Notes: generated by a model from the letters alone, not told the origin. A DNA stretch of 64,000 bases from an uncultured Alistipes sp. (GCA_944320685.1 CALUIK010000003.1:62001-126000), one strand, 5' to 3'. Positions 37,851-46,932 are shown, counted from the stretch's first letter. Translations and numbers: made by a program.

Positions 37851-37878
37851 ACGTTATGAGTTTGTTGTTATAACGTAT
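37849..37878 (-). promoter_or_regulatory. intercistronic hairpin touching the DUF4919 start codon
   Basis: A perfect 9-bp inverted repeat (37849-37857 with 37870-37878) with a 12-base loop lies between the dapA stop and the next ATG (37850-37848), overlapping its first bases. It could limit translation of the downstream gene or mark an mRNA processing site. Confidence 0.5.
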
Positions 37879-37880
37879 TT

Positions 37881-38771
37881 CTACCGCAAATCGTATTCCG
37901 TTATGAGCCTTTCGAGTTTGTCCATCAACGGCTGCGTTGCAGGTACCAAGGGCAGGCGCAGCACGTTCTCTATGCGTCCCATTACGGCCAGAGCGGCCTT
38001 TATGCCCGTGGGGTTCCCCTGCTCGAAGAGGGCTCCGACGGTTTCGCGCAGGCGGCCCATTATCTGGTCGGCACCGTCGAAATCTCCTGCGGCGGCAAGG
38101 TCGACCATGCGCGATACGAGTTGCGGGAAGGCGTTGGCGGCGACCGATATCACGCCGTCACCACCGCGGCGCATGACCTCCACGGTGAGGCTGTCGTCGC
38201 CCGAGATGACACGGAAACCGTCGGGACGGTTACGGATTATCCTCTCTATCTGGTCGATATTGCCCGAGGCCTCCTTGACGGCGATGATGTTGGGTGCGTC
38301 GGCCGCGAGGCGGCATGTCGTCTCGGCCGTCATGTTGACGCCCGTGCGGCCGGGAATATTGTACAATATTACGGGTATGGGCGATGCCTCGGCTATGGCG
38401 CGGAAATGGCGGTACAGCCCCTCCTGCGACGGCTTGTTGTAATAAGGCGTGACGCTCAGTATGGCATCGATGCCCTTGAGGTCGGTGTGTTCGATATACT
38501 CCACGACCTCGGCCGTGCAGTTGCCTCCCAGTCCGGCGACGAGGGGCACGCGCGAGGCGACACGCTGCTCGATGACATTGAGTATGCGGCCGCGGTCCGA
38601 CGGCTTGATTGTGGGTGTCTCGGCCGTGGTGCCGAGGGCCACGATGTAATCGGTGCCGCCGTCGATAATGTAGTCTATGAGGTTCTGCAGCGCCTTGATG
38701 TCGTACGAAAGGTCCTGCTTGAATGGTGTTATCAGGGCGGCGCCTGCGCCGCGGAATTTGCTTGTATCCAT
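37881..38771 (-). CDS. dapA: 4-hydroxy-tetrahydrodipicolinate synthase
   Basis: A 296-residue TIM-barrel aldolase that condenses pyruvate with aspartate semialdehyde, the first step to diaminopimelate and lysine. The Schiff-base lysine is Lys166 in NIIAVKEASGN; the catalytic Tyr137 is in ILYNIPGRTGVNM; the GTTAETPT and SVTPYYNKPSQEGLYRHF motifs are intact. The length is standard. It sits 11 bases after ligA and 30 before the DUF4919 gene, so it is probably in a mixed operon. Confidence 0.95.
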   Translation of the reverse strand: MDTSKFRGAGAALITPFKQDLSYDIKALQNLIDYIIDGGTDYIVALGTTAETPTIKPSDRGRILNVIEQRVASRVPLVAGLGGNCTAEVVEYIEHTDLKGIDAILSVTPYYNKPSQEGLYRHFRAIAEASPIPVILYNIPGRTGVNMTAETTCRLAADAPNIIAVKEASGNIDQIERIIRNRPDGFRVISGDDSLTVEVMRRGGDGVISVAANAFPQLVSRMVDLAAAGDFDGADQIMGRLRETVGALFEQGNPTGIKAALAVMGRIENVLRLPLVPATQPLMDKLERLITEYDLR

Positions 38772-38782
38772 ATATCGTGGTC

Positions 38783-40939
38783 TTATTGCTCGGTTATGGT
38801 CGGAACCTGAAAAAGCGTTCCCTGCTGTGGCTGTTCACCGCCGCTGCCGGTGTCGGGTGCATTTTGCGGCTGTCCCGATTGCGGGTTTTGCTGCGGTACG
38901 GCCGTACCTGCCGTATCTGCGGTCTCTTCCGCGATGCCGCCGACCATCTTGTCGGCGATCATGCTGTAGAAATCATCCTCCGAGATGATCCTGATACCGA
39001 GTTTCTGTGCCTTCTGCAACTTTGCGGGCCCTATCTTGTCACCTGCGAGCAGGTATGAGGTGTTGGCCGACACGGCTGCGAGGTTCTTGCCTCCGTGCGC
39101 CTCGATCATGGCCTTGAGTTCATCGCGCGAGTGGTCGCGGAACGAACCCGAGATGACGATCGAGAGCCCGCGCAGCGCCTCCGACGCGGGAGTCTGCCGT
39201 TGTGCCTCGAATTGCAGGCCCGCAGCGCGCAGCCGCTCGATTATGCGGCGGTTCTGTTCGTCGGCGAAATAGTCGATGATCGAGTCTGCGATCTTGTCGC
39301 CTACCTCCTCGGCCTCGATGAGTTGTTCGCGCGAGGCCGCCATCACGGCGTCGAGCGAACGGAAGTGTGCGGCGAGGTATTTGGCCGTCGTTTCGCCAAC
39401 GAACCGTATGCCGAGGGCGAACAGAACCCTGTGGAACGGCACCTCGGTCGAGTGCCTTATGCTGGTTATGATATTTTCCGCCGACTTCACGCCCAGCCGC
39501 GGCAGCGGCGCCAGTTGCTCGGCTTTAAGATCGTACAGATCGGCGATGCAGCCTACCAGCCCGTTCTCGAATAACAGCTCGACGGTCTCCTCGCCCAACC
39601 CGTCGATGTTCATCGCCTTGCGGCGGATGAAGTGTATGATGCGCCCGAGAATCTGCGGACGGCAGTGGCTCTGGTTGGGGCAGTAGTGCTTGGCTTCACC
39701 CTCGTACCTTACGAGCGCCGCGTGGCACTCGGGGCATTCGGTTATATACTCCAGCGGGCGGCTGCCGGCGGGGCGCTGCGCGAGGTCGACACCCGTGACC
39801 TTGGGTATGATCTCGCCGCCTTTCTCGACATATACCATGTCTCCCTCGCGCAGGTCGAGCGCCGCGATCTGGTCGGCGTTGTGCAGCGTGGCACGTTTTA
39901 CGGTGGTGCCCGCCAGAAGCACCGGCTCGAGGTTGGCGACGGGGGTTATGGCACCCGTACGCCCTACCTGATATGTTACCTTGAGCAGTCGCGTGACGGC
40001 CTGCTCGGCCTTGAACTTGTATGCTACGGCCCACTTCGGGGCTTTGGCCGTGAATCCGAGGGCGAGGCGGTCACTGAAACGGTTGACCTTGATCACTACG
40101 CCGTCGGTAGGGAATGGCAGTGCCTTGCGCGCCGTGTCCCAGTGGCTGATATATTCGTCGACCTGCTCGGTGTTGCGGCAGACTGACATGGCGTCCGATA
40201 TTTTGAATCCCCACCTGCGGGCCGCCTCAAGACTGCTCCAGTGCGAATCGTAGGGCAGGTTGTCGCCCGCCAATTGGTAGAGCGTGCAGTCGAGGCCGCG
40301 GTGTGCGACCACCTGCGACGACTGCTGTTTGAGCGTGCCGGCCGCGGCGTTGCGGGGGTTGGCGAAGAGCGGCTCGCCGTTTGTTTCGCGTTCTGCATTC
40401 AGACGGTCGAACGAAGTGTATGGCATGAACACCTCGCCGCGTATCTCGAAGAAGTCGGGATAGCCGTCTCCCGTGAGTGTGAGTGGCACGCTGCGTATCG
40501 TGCGGACGTTCTCCGTGACGTCGTCGCCGCGGGTGCCGTCGCCGCGGGTGACGGCGCGCAACAGTCTGCCGTGTTCGTAGGTAAGCGATATTGCCGTACC
40601 GTCGAATTTCAGTTCGCAGACGAACTCCGATCCGCCGATCTCCTTCTCCACACGGTCGATCCATTCGTGCAGTTCGTCGAGCGAATATGTGTTGCTCAGC
40701 GATAGCATGGGGAAGGCATGTTCGACGCTGCGGAACTCGTTTGTGACGTCGCTGCCCACACGCGCCGTGGGTGAGTTGGGGTCGGCCAGCTCGGGATGCG
40801 CCGCCTCGAGATCCTGCAGCTCGCGCAACATGGTATCGAACTCGAAATCGGAAACGACGGGATCTGTCTCGATGTAATAGCGGTAATTGCAGTAATTGAG
40901 ACGCTGCCGAAGTTCTTTTATACGTTGCTCTTCTGTCAT
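38783..40939 (-). CDS. ligA: NAD-dependent DNA ligase
   Basis: A 718-residue replicative DNA ligase that seals nicks using NAD+. Domains in order: Ia (about 1-65), adenylation domain with nucleophile Lys111 in CELKFDGTAISL, OB fold, a four-Cys zinc finger (CPEC..CPNQSHC), helix-hairpin-helix repeats and a C-terminal BRCT domain (about 595-670). A 47-residue Pro/Gln-rich tail (672-718) follows that is not part of the usual ligase and holds QGTLF at 706-710, resembling a sliding-clamp binding motif. The start was set at MTEEQRIKEL; the longer frame adds a leader upstream of the promoter. Confidence 0.95.
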   Translation of the reverse strand: MTEEQRIKELRQRLNYCNYRYYIETDPVVSDFEFDTMLRELQDLEAAHPELADPNSPTARVGSDVTNEFRSVEHAFPMLSLSNTYSLDELHEWIDRVEKEIGGSEFVCELKFDGTAISLTYEHGRLLRAVTRGDGTRGDDVTENVRTIRSVPLTLTGDGYPDFFEIRGEVFMPYTSFDRLNAERETNGEPLFANPRNAAAGTLKQQSSQVVAHRGLDCTLYQLAGDNLPYDSHWSSLEAARRWGFKISDAMSVCRNTEQVDEYISHWDTARKALPFPTDGVVIKVNRFSDRLALGFTAKAPKWAVAYKFKAEQAVTRLLKVTYQVGRTGAITPVANLEPVLLAGTTVKRATLHNADQIAALDLREGDMVYVEKGGEIIPKVTGVDLAQRPAGSRPLEYITECPECHAALVRYEGEAKHYCPNQSHCRPQILGRIIHFIRRKAMNIDGLGEETVELLFENGLVGCIADLYDLKAEQLAPLPRLGVKSAENIITSIRHSTEVPFHRVLFALGIRFVGETTAKYLAAHFRSLDAVMAASREQLIEAEEVGDKIADSIIDYFADEQNRRIIERLRAAGLQFEAQRQTPASEALRGLSIVISGSFRDHSRDELKAMIEAHGGKNLAAVSANTSYLLAGDKIGPAKLQKAQKLGIRIISEDDFYSMIADKMVGGIAEETADTAGTAVPQQNPQSGQPQNAPDTGSGGEQPQQGTLFQVPTITEQ

Positions 40940-40960
40940 AACGGGGTTGTAACGGCTTGT

Positions 40961-40968
40961 CAAAGGTA
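40961..40968 (-). promoter_or_regulatory. -7 element of the ligA operon
   Basis: The minus strand reads TACCTTTG (40968-40961), 22 bases before the ligA start. No -33 TTTG at the standard distance. Confidence 0.55.
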
Positions 40969-41075
40969 CATATTTTGTTCGGTTCACGGTGACGAAACAA
41001 AAAAAATAGAAAAAAAATATACATAAATAACGACGTATGTAATTTTTGCGTATACTTGCAGAAAATTTTGGAGAT

Positions 41076-41405
41076 ATGACGCCAAATAGCACGAAAAAAC
41101 GTTTAGTGACCAACATCCATAACCTTGCGGCAGAGCAGCAGGAGGAGCTTAAAAACCTCTATCCCAAAGGTTTCTCAGATGTGATGATGCGCATCGACAA
41201 GCCCAACGGCGATTTCTTCTATGCTGTTCCGTACGAGACGGCCGACACCTGTTATTTAGTGAAAATTGATGTCAAGATCGACGATTCGGCAGCCGATGCG
41301 GCCGAGGACGACTACTATGACGGCGATGACGAAATAAAGGGTACCGACGAGATTTCGGACGACGCGGGCGCCATGGGCGACGATGACGACGACATGGACG
41401 ATTAG
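41076..41405 (+). CDS. small protein with acidic C-terminal tail
   Basis: A 109-residue protein with two parts. The first about 70 residues form a compact domain (NLAAEQQEELKNLYPKGFSD, FYAVPYETADTCYLVKIDVKI), and the last about 40 are almost all Asp, Glu, Ala and Gly, ending in DDDDDMDD. I believe it is a conserved Bacteroidetes protein of unknown function. An acidic tail like this could mimic nucleic acid or act as a chaperone-type tail. The start at 41076 follows a purine-rich stretch; the in-frame ATG at 41046 is less likely. It is divergent from ligA and followed by a strong terminator. Confidence 0.72.
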   Translation: MTPNSTKKRLVTNIHNLAAEQQEELKNLYPKGFSDVMMRIDKPNGDFFYAVPYETADTCYLVKIDVKIDDSAADAAEDDYYDGDDEIKGTDEISDDAGAMGDDDDDMDD

Positions 41406-41421
41406 CCGCATGCTGTGCGGG

Positions 41422-41460
41422 AATAAGAGAGGATCGAAGGCCGGTTCTCTCTTATTTTTT
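41422..41460 (+). terminator. intrinsic terminator after the acidic protein gene
   Basis: A stem of 10 perfect plus 4 wobble-containing pairs (41422-41435 with 41443-41456) ending in a six-T run. Confidence 0.85.
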
Positions 41461-41586
41461 GTCCTCCGTAGCCGGAGATCCCTTCCGTGACGTATCGTCC
41501 GTGCCGCCGAGCCGCTGAGCCGCCGTTGTTGGAGAGGATGTTGAAAAATATTGCGCGGCGGGATCGTCCGGTTCGGAAAAAATAGC

Positions 41587-41594
41587 TATCTTTG
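41587..41594 (+). promoter_or_regulatory. -7 element of purA
   Basis: TATCTTTG at 41587-41594, 38 bases before the purA ATG. The -33 region is not clear. Confidence 0.55.
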
Positions 41595-41632
41595 AAAGCA
41601 AAAACCGTCTTTTGCATATAATTAAAGGTATA

Positions 41633-42898
41633 ATGAAGAAAGTAGACGTAGTTCTCGGATTACAGTGGGGCGACGAAGGAAAGGGCAAGGTCGTGGATGT
41701 ACTGACCCCCTCGTACAAGGTGATCGCCCGTTTTCAGGGCGGTCCCAATGCAGGACACTCTCTCCATTTCGGCGATACGAGTTTCGTTTTGCACACCGTT
41801 CCGTCGGGTATCTTCCGCGATGGCTCGGTCAATATCATCGGCAACGGGGTTGTAGTCGATCCGGTTATTCTGGCCAAGGAGATCTCCGATATCGAGGCGC
41901 AGGGTGTCGACGTCAAGAGCCGTCTGCTCATCTCGAAGAAGGCGCACATAATCCTGCCCACGCACCGCATTCTCGATGCTGCGAGCGAGGCTGCCAAGGG
42001 CAAGTCGAAGATCGGTTCAACGCTAAAGGGCATAGGTCCTACATATATGGATAAGACGGGCCGCAACGGCCTGCGCTTCGGTGATGTGCTGGCGCCGGAT
42101 TTCATGGCGCGCTACGAGCGGCTGAAGAACAAGCATGTTGATATGCTGCGTCAGTATGATTTCCAATACGACATTGCCGATTACGAAAAGACATGGCTCG
42201 AAGGCATAGAGTTCCTGCGCGGTTACCGTTTTGTGGACAGCGAGCAGACCGTCAATGACTACATCGCCGCAGGCGAGGGTATTCTGGCCGAAGGTGCACA
42301 GGGTTCGATGCTCGATGTCGATTTCGGAACATATCCATTCGTGACCTCTTCCAATACGGTTTGTGCGGGGGTCTGCACGGGTCTGGGCGTAGCCCCCACC
42401 AAGATCGGCGACGTCTACGGCATATTCAAGGCGTACTGCACGCGTGTGGGCAGCGGTCCGTTTCCCACGGAGCTCTTCGACGGGGTGGGTGAAACGCTGC
42501 GTCAGGTAGGCCGCGAGTTCGGTGCCACGACGGGACGTCCGCGCCGCTGCGGCTGGCTCGACATGGTGGCTCTGAAGTATGCCGTTATGATAAACGGCGT
42601 TACGGGACTCATCATGATGAAGGCTGACGTTATGAACGACTTTGACACAATCAAGGTCGCCACGGCTTACCGTATCGGCGGTGTGGAGACGGATGTCTTC
42701 CCGTACGAGGTGACGGAGGATCTGGAGCCCGTATATACCGCGTTCAAGGGGTGGAAGTGCGACATATGCGGCGTGCGCCGTTATGAGGATTTTCCCGCCG
42801 AGTTCAAGGCATACGTCGAATTCATCGAACGCGAGACGGGTGTTCCGGTGAAGATCATATCGGTGGGTCCCGACCGCGACGATACCATCGTAAGGTAG
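41633..42898 (+). CDS. purA: adenylosuccinate synthetase
   Basis: A 421-residue enzyme of AMP synthesis (IMP + aspartate + GTP to adenylosuccinate). Diagnostic motifs are VVLGLQWGDEGKGKVVD at the N-terminus, FQGGPNAGHS, KGIGPTYMDKTGRNGLRFGD, EGAQGSMLDVDFGTYPFVTSSNT, and GATTGRPRRCGWLD. The start MKKVDVVLGLQWG was chosen over the in-frame ATG at 41612 by family N-terminus. A glycosidase-like gene follows after 5 bases. Confidence 0.96.
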   Translation: MKKVDVVLGLQWGDEGKGKVVDVLTPSYKVIARFQGGPNAGHSLHFGDTSFVLHTVPSGIFRDGSVNIIGNGVVVDPVILAKEISDIEAQGVDVKSRLLISKKAHIILPTHRILDAASEAAKGKSKIGSTLKGIGPTYMDKTGRNGLRFGDVLAPDFMARYERLKNKHVDMLRQYDFQYDIADYEKTWLEGIEFLRGYRFVDSEQTVNDYIAAGEGILAEGAQGSMLDVDFGTYPFVTSSNTVCAGVCTGLGVAPTKIGDVYGIFKAYCTRVGSGPFPTELFDGVGETLRQVGREFGATTGRPRRCGWLDMVALKYAVMINGVTGLIMMKADVMNDFDTIKVATAYRIGGVETDVFPYEVTEDLEPVYTAFKGWKCDICGVRRYEDFPAEFKAYVEFIERETGVPVKIISVGPDRDDTIVR

Positions 42899-42903
42899 CG
42901 GCG

Positions 42904-44145
42904 ATGTCGTTGGCCAAGTGCGTATGCCTGCTGCTTTTGCTGTCCGTGTCGCCTGAGGCGTACAGCGGCGGCCTGCGCAGACAGATGCCGCGCCGTGCAT
43001 GCGATTTTGTCAACTCGATAGGGGTGAATACCCATTTCGGGTATTACGACACGCAGTACGGCCTCTATGAGGAGGTGTTGCGTCCCCGCCTGCTGGAGTT
43101 GGGCGTGAAACATATACGCGACGGTACATTCAATGCCGACGTGGCCCGCAAATACCGCGAGGTGGGGAAGTCGGGCATACGCCTGTTGCTGATCACCTCG
43201 GCGGAGCGTGTGGCGGATCAGGCGGAGGCCATCGGCCCCATGCTTTGGGGCGTGGAGGCTGTGAACGAACCCGACGGCCGCGGCGGCGGTTGGGTCGGTG
43301 CGGCGCGTCAGGCGCAACGGCATCTGTACGAAACGGTGAAGGCCGATGCGTCGATGCGCGATGTGGCGGTAGTGGGACTGTCATTGGCCAATATCAAGGA
43401 TAGTCCGGCGCGTCTCGGCGACATGTCGCAATGGATGGACTACGGTGGAATGCATCCTTATGCGGCGGGACAGTACCCGTCGAGGCATTGGGGCTGGGGT
43501 ATGCCGATGGATGCGGCGTTGCGGGAGGCACGCCGCGTGAGCGGCGGACGGCCGTTGCTGGTGACCGAGTGCGGCTACCACAACAAGGAGCATAACCCGA
43601 ACCATCCTGGTGTGAGCGAACATGCGGCGGCGATATATCATCTGCACCTGTTCTTCATATACTTCAATCAGGGTGTGGAGCGTTGCTACAAATATGAGCT
43701 GCTCGACCTTAAGCGGGATGAAGCCATGACCGATATGGAGTGCCATTTCGGGTTGGTGCGGGCCGACGGTTCGGTCAAGGAGTCGTATACGGCCATCAGG
43801 AACCTGTTGAGGATATTGGATGACGACGATGCAGAATGCAGGTGCCGTCCGTTGGCCGTGGAGGTCGTGGCGCCTGAGGGCGTTGCGGTGCGTACGACGT
43901 TGTTGCAAAAGGGTGACGGCAGGTGGTATCTGGCGTTGTTGCGCGAGTGCGAGGCGTATGACCTGACTCGTATGGAAGACGTGCGGGTGGAGCCCGTCGA
44001 CGTCGTAGTGCGCACGGGACGCAGGCTCGAGGTGCGGCGGTATATGCCGAATAGATCGGAGGACGTGACGGCCGATTATGGCCGTACGGACCGTTTTACG
44101 GTGCCGTTGGGTGCCGAAGTGCAGATTGTAGAGCTGGGCCGTTGA
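42904..44145 (+). CDS. secreted clan-A glycoside hydrolase-like protein
   Basis: A 413-residue protein with an N-terminal signal (MSLAKCVCLLLLLSVSPEAYS). It looks like a TIM-barrel glycosidase of clan GH-A: SIGVNTHFGYYDTQYG near the start, a candidate acid/base Glu122 in WGVEAVNEPDG, MHPYAAGQYPSRHWGWG, and a candidate nucleophile Glu222 in PLLVTECGYH. A C-terminal beta domain (about 315-410) follows. GH39/GH5-like assignment is uncertain and the substrate is unknown. It sits 5 bases after purA, so the two are probably cotranscribed although their functions are unrelated. The 159 bases before etfB hold no gene. Confidence 0.72.
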   Translation: MSLAKCVCLLLLLSVSPEAYSGGLRRQMPRRACDFVNSIGVNTHFGYYDTQYGLYEEVLRPRLLELGVKHIRDGTFNADVARKYREVGKSGIRLLLITSAERVADQAEAIGPMLWGVEAVNEPDGRGGGWVGAARQAQRHLYETVKADASMRDVAVVGLSLANIKDSPARLGDMSQWMDYGGMHPYAAGQYPSRHWGWGMPMDAALREARRVSGGRPLLVTECGYHNKEHNPNHPGVSEHAAAIYHLHLFFIYFNQGVERCYKYELLDLKRDEAMTDMECHFGLVRADGSVKESYTAIRNLLRILDDDDAECRCRPLAVEVVAPEGVAVRTTLLQKGDGRWYLALLRECEAYDLTRMEDVRVEPVDVVVRTGRRLEVRRYMPNRSEDVTADYGRTDRFTVPLGAEVQIVELGR

Positions 44146-44303
44146 GTCGGCCCGCGGCCTGCACGAATGCCGGAATATCGGGTCGGCGGGAGAGATCGGC
44201 AAAGCGAGCCGGCATGTATTTAGTTGAGATGTGAAATTTGAAAAAATGTAAGCGGGTCGCGGCTGTGAGGTCCGGCCCCGAATATAACTAAACTTTTTAA
44301 CCG

Positions 44304-45182
44304 ATGAACAAAGCATTGAAAATCGTTGTTCTGGCCAAGCAGGTGCCCGATACCCGCAACGTGGGGAAGGATGCCATGACCCCCGAAGGCACGGTGAACC
44401 GTGCGGCGCTGCCGGCCATTTTCAACCCCGAAGATCTGAATGCCCTCGAACTGGCATTGCGCCTCAAGGAGCAGCGTCCCGGATCGACGGTGCATATTCT
44501 GACCATGGGCCCGTTCCGTGCCGCCGACATCATCCGTGAGGCGATGTTCCGCGGTGCCGACGGAGGTTATCTGCTTACCGACCGCAAGTTTGCTGGTTCG
44601 GATACACTTGCTACGTCGTATGCCCTTTCGTGTGCGCTGCGCAAGGTCGGCTATGACCTTATCGTAGCGGGGCGTCAGGCCATCGACGGCGATACGGCGC
44701 AGGTCGGCCCGCAGGTGGCCGAGAAACTGGGCCTGCCGCAGGTGACTTACGTCGAGGAGATCGAGCGTGCGGATGATGCGTCGCTGGTTATCCGCCGCCG
44801 TCTGGAGCACGGCAGCGAGGTGGTCGAGTGTCCCATGCCTGCCGTTATCACCGTCAACTCGTCGGCACCGGCCGTGCGTCCCAAGAACGCCCGCCGCGTC
44901 ATGAAGTACAAGTACGCGATGATCCCCACCGAAATTGCCGCAGCACCCGATTCGGAGCAGGCACGCATGGTGGCGGCGCACGACTATCTGCAGATCACAG
45001 AACTGACAGTCGCCGACATCGACACCGACGAGAACCAGCTCGGTTTCGCCGGCTCGCCCACCAAGGTGAAGAAGATCGAGAACATCGTCTTCCAAGCCAA
45101 GGAGGCCAAGCGTCTGACGGGAGCCGATGCCGATATAAATGAACTGATGGTGGAACTTATTGCGAGCCATACGCTCGGTTAA
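44304..45182 (+). CDS. etfB: electron transfer flavoprotein beta subunit
   Basis: A 292-residue EtfB. Motifs: LKIVVLAKQVPDTRNVG at the start, ALRLKEQRPGSTVHILTMGP, and the family signature VAGRQAIDGDTAQVGPQVAEKLGLPQVTYV. EtfB binds AMP (or FAD in bifurcating forms) and carries electrons from acyl-CoA dehydrogenases with EtfA. The region around GDTAQVGPQ is the nucleotide-binding part. It is the first gene of a four-gene run etfB-etfA-unknown-acyl-CoA dehydrogenase with small gaps. Confidence 0.94.
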   Translation: MNKALKIVVLAKQVPDTRNVGKDAMTPEGTVNRAALPAIFNPEDLNALELALRLKEQRPGSTVHILTMGPFRAADIIREAMFRGADGGYLLTDRKFAGSDTLATSYALSCALRKVGYDLIVAGRQAIDGDTAQVGPQVAEKLGLPQVTYVEEIERADDASLVIRRRLEHGSEVVECPMPAVITVNSSAPAVRPKNARRVMKYKYAMIPTEIAAAPDSEQARMVAAHDYLQITELTVADIDTDENQLGFAGSPTKVKKIENIVFQAKEAKRLTGADADINELMVELIASHTLG

Positions 45183-45196
45183 TCGAAGGAGGTATT

Positions 45197-46216
45197 ATGG
45201 ATAACGTATTCGTATATATAGAACTCGAAAACGGCGCTGTAGCCGATGTTAGCCTCGAGTTGCTCACCAAGGGGCGCGAGCTGGCCGACCGTCTGGGCGT
45301 GAAGCTCGAGGCCGTAGCCATGGGCGAGAACCTCGCCGGCATAGAGAAGGAGCTGGCCAAATATGGCGCCGATACGGTGTGGGTGGCCGACGACAAGATT
45401 TTCGCGCCCTTCCGCACGCTGCCGCACACGTCGGTGCTGTGCGGACTGATCGAGGCCGAGAAGCCGCAGATCGTGCTTTTCGGTGCTACGCCTGTAGGCC
45501 GCGACTTCGCGCCCCGCGTTTCGTCGGCCCTGCACAGCGGCCTTACGGCCGATTGTACGCAGCTCGAGATCGGCGACCACAAGGATGCCAAGACGGGCAA
45601 GGAGTACAAGGACCTGCTCTATCAGATACGTCCCGCCTTCGGCGGAAACATAATAGCATGGATCGTCAATCCCGACCATCGCCCGCAGATGGCTACCGTG
45701 CGCGAGGGCGTGATGCGCAAGGCCGAGATGGCAGCGCCCGCCGCAGGCGAGGTGAAGCCTATCGCATGGAAGGACTACCTGAAGGATACCGATCTTGCGG
45801 TTAGGATCATAGACCGTCATATCGAGGAGCGCAAGATCAACATCAAGGGTGCGAGCGTGATCGTTGCGGGAGGCTACGGCATGGGCTCGAAGGAGAACTT
45901 CAAGTTGGTGCACGAGTTGGCCGACGTGCTGGGCGCCGAAGTGGGTGCAAGCCGCGCCGCCGTCGATGCCGGCTTTACGGAGCATGCCCGTCAGGTTGGA
46001 CAGACCGGTGTTACGGTACGTCCCAAGCTCTACATTGCCTGCGGTATATCGGGACAGATACAGCATACGGCAGGTATGGATCAGTCGTCGATGATAATCT
46101 CTATCAACACCGATCCCGAGGCGCCGATCAACAAGATCGCCGACTACGCCATCACGGGTGACGTGAACGAGGTCATACCCAAGATGATCAAGTATTACAA
46201 GCAAAACTCGAAGTAA
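45197..46216 (+). CDS. etfA: electron transfer flavoprotein alpha subunit
   Basis: A 339-residue EtfA. The C-terminal FAD domain is intact: VIVAGGYGMGSKENFKLVHELADVLGAEVGASRAAVDAGF, QVGQTGVTVRPKLYIACGISGQIQHTAGM, and INTDPEAPINKIADYAITGDVNEVIPKM. It pairs with EtfB to move electrons from the dehydrogenase. No N-terminal ferredoxin insertion is present. A ribosome site AAGGAGG lies just before the ATG, unusually good for this window. Confidence 0.95.
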   Translation: MDNVFVYIELENGAVADVSLELLTKGRELADRLGVKLEAVAMGENLAGIEKELAKYGADTVWVADDKIFAPFRTLPHTSVLCGLIEAEKPQIVLFGATPVGRDFAPRVSSALHSGLTADCTQLEIGDHKDAKTGKEYKDLLYQIRPAFGGNIIAWIVNPDHRPQMATVREGVMRKAEMAAPAAGEVKPIAWKDYLKDTDLAVRIIDRHIEERKINIKGASVIVAGGYGMGSKENFKLVHELADVLGAEVGASRAAVDAGFTEHARQVGQTGVTVRPKLYIACGISGQIQHTAGMDQSSMIISINTDPEAPINKIADYAITGDVNEVIPKMIKYYKQNSK

Positions 46217-46220
46217 CTCC

Positions 46221-46901
46221 ATGAAAAGGTTTTCCCTTCTGGTTGGTACGCTGTGTATGGCGGCGTCTGTCGGGGCGCAGGAGATCACTCCTGTCGACAC
46301 GACGTTCGACGACATGCGGACGGTGCTGGAGAGTGCCGGATTCGAGGCCTACGCCTTCGACTTGAAGGATTTTCTGAAGGGTGACGGCCGCTATGAGGTG
46401 ACTTTCCGTGTGCGTGAGTATGCCGGAGGCAGTCAGACCGACTCGACGGATTATGTACTTGGCGAGAACAAGGCCTTTTTGACGGATTATCCCGAAGAGC
46501 AGCGTTCCGACATCATGGCTGACGAGGCTGGCGTCGTGTCGCGTGCCGAAAAGCTGGTCGTGGGGTGTTACCCCTCGAAGGTGGATTCGGTTGCGACATG
46601 GATGGTCGAGTTGCAGGATGTTGCGCAGATGTTTCCGCGCCTGCAACTCCGGAACATAGCGGCCGAGGGTGCGCCTCGTTACCACTACATATCGCGTCCG
46701 TTCGAGACCGTGGAGGGCGTGATGCAAGGGGAGTTTATCCCTCTCGTCTTTTTCGGTTCGATGTGGTATGACGAGAAGTACGGTGTCTACCGTTTCTGCG
46801 GTGAACGTGAGATCGCGCCCGACCTGTCGAGCGAAATAGTGGGTCATGTGCCGCATTTCTATGTGATGGGTGTCGTATTCACGCCGACGGAGGAGGAGTA
46901 A
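46221..46901 (+). CDS. secreted protein of unknown function in the etf operon (possibly DUF5041)
   Basis: A 226-residue protein with a signal peptide (MKRFSLLVGTLCMAASVGAQ). It begins 4 bases after etfA and ends 31 bases before the dehydrogenase. The mature part is mixed alpha/beta with YEVTFRVREYAG, AEKLVVGCYPSKVDSVATWMVELQDV and a hydrophobic-aromatic stretch (GEFIPLVFFGSMWYDEKYG). I am not sure of a family; it may be the Bacteroidetes DUF5041 family, which is a weak recollection. A secreted protein among cytoplasmic Etf genes is odd. Confidence 0.6.
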   Translation: MKRFSLLVGTLCMAASVGAQEITPVDTTFDDMRTVLESAGFEAYAFDLKDFLKGDGRYEVTFRVREYAGGSQTDSTDYVLGENKAFLTDYPEEQRSDIMADEAGVVSRAEKLVVGCYPSKVDSVATWMVELQDVAQMFPRLQLRNIAAEGAPRYHYISRPFETVEGVMQGEFIPLVFFGSMWYDEKYGVYRFCGEREIAPDLSSEIVGHVPHFYVMGVVFTPTEEE

Positions 46902-46932
46902 ACGCAACGAAAAAATAAAACGAAACAGAATT

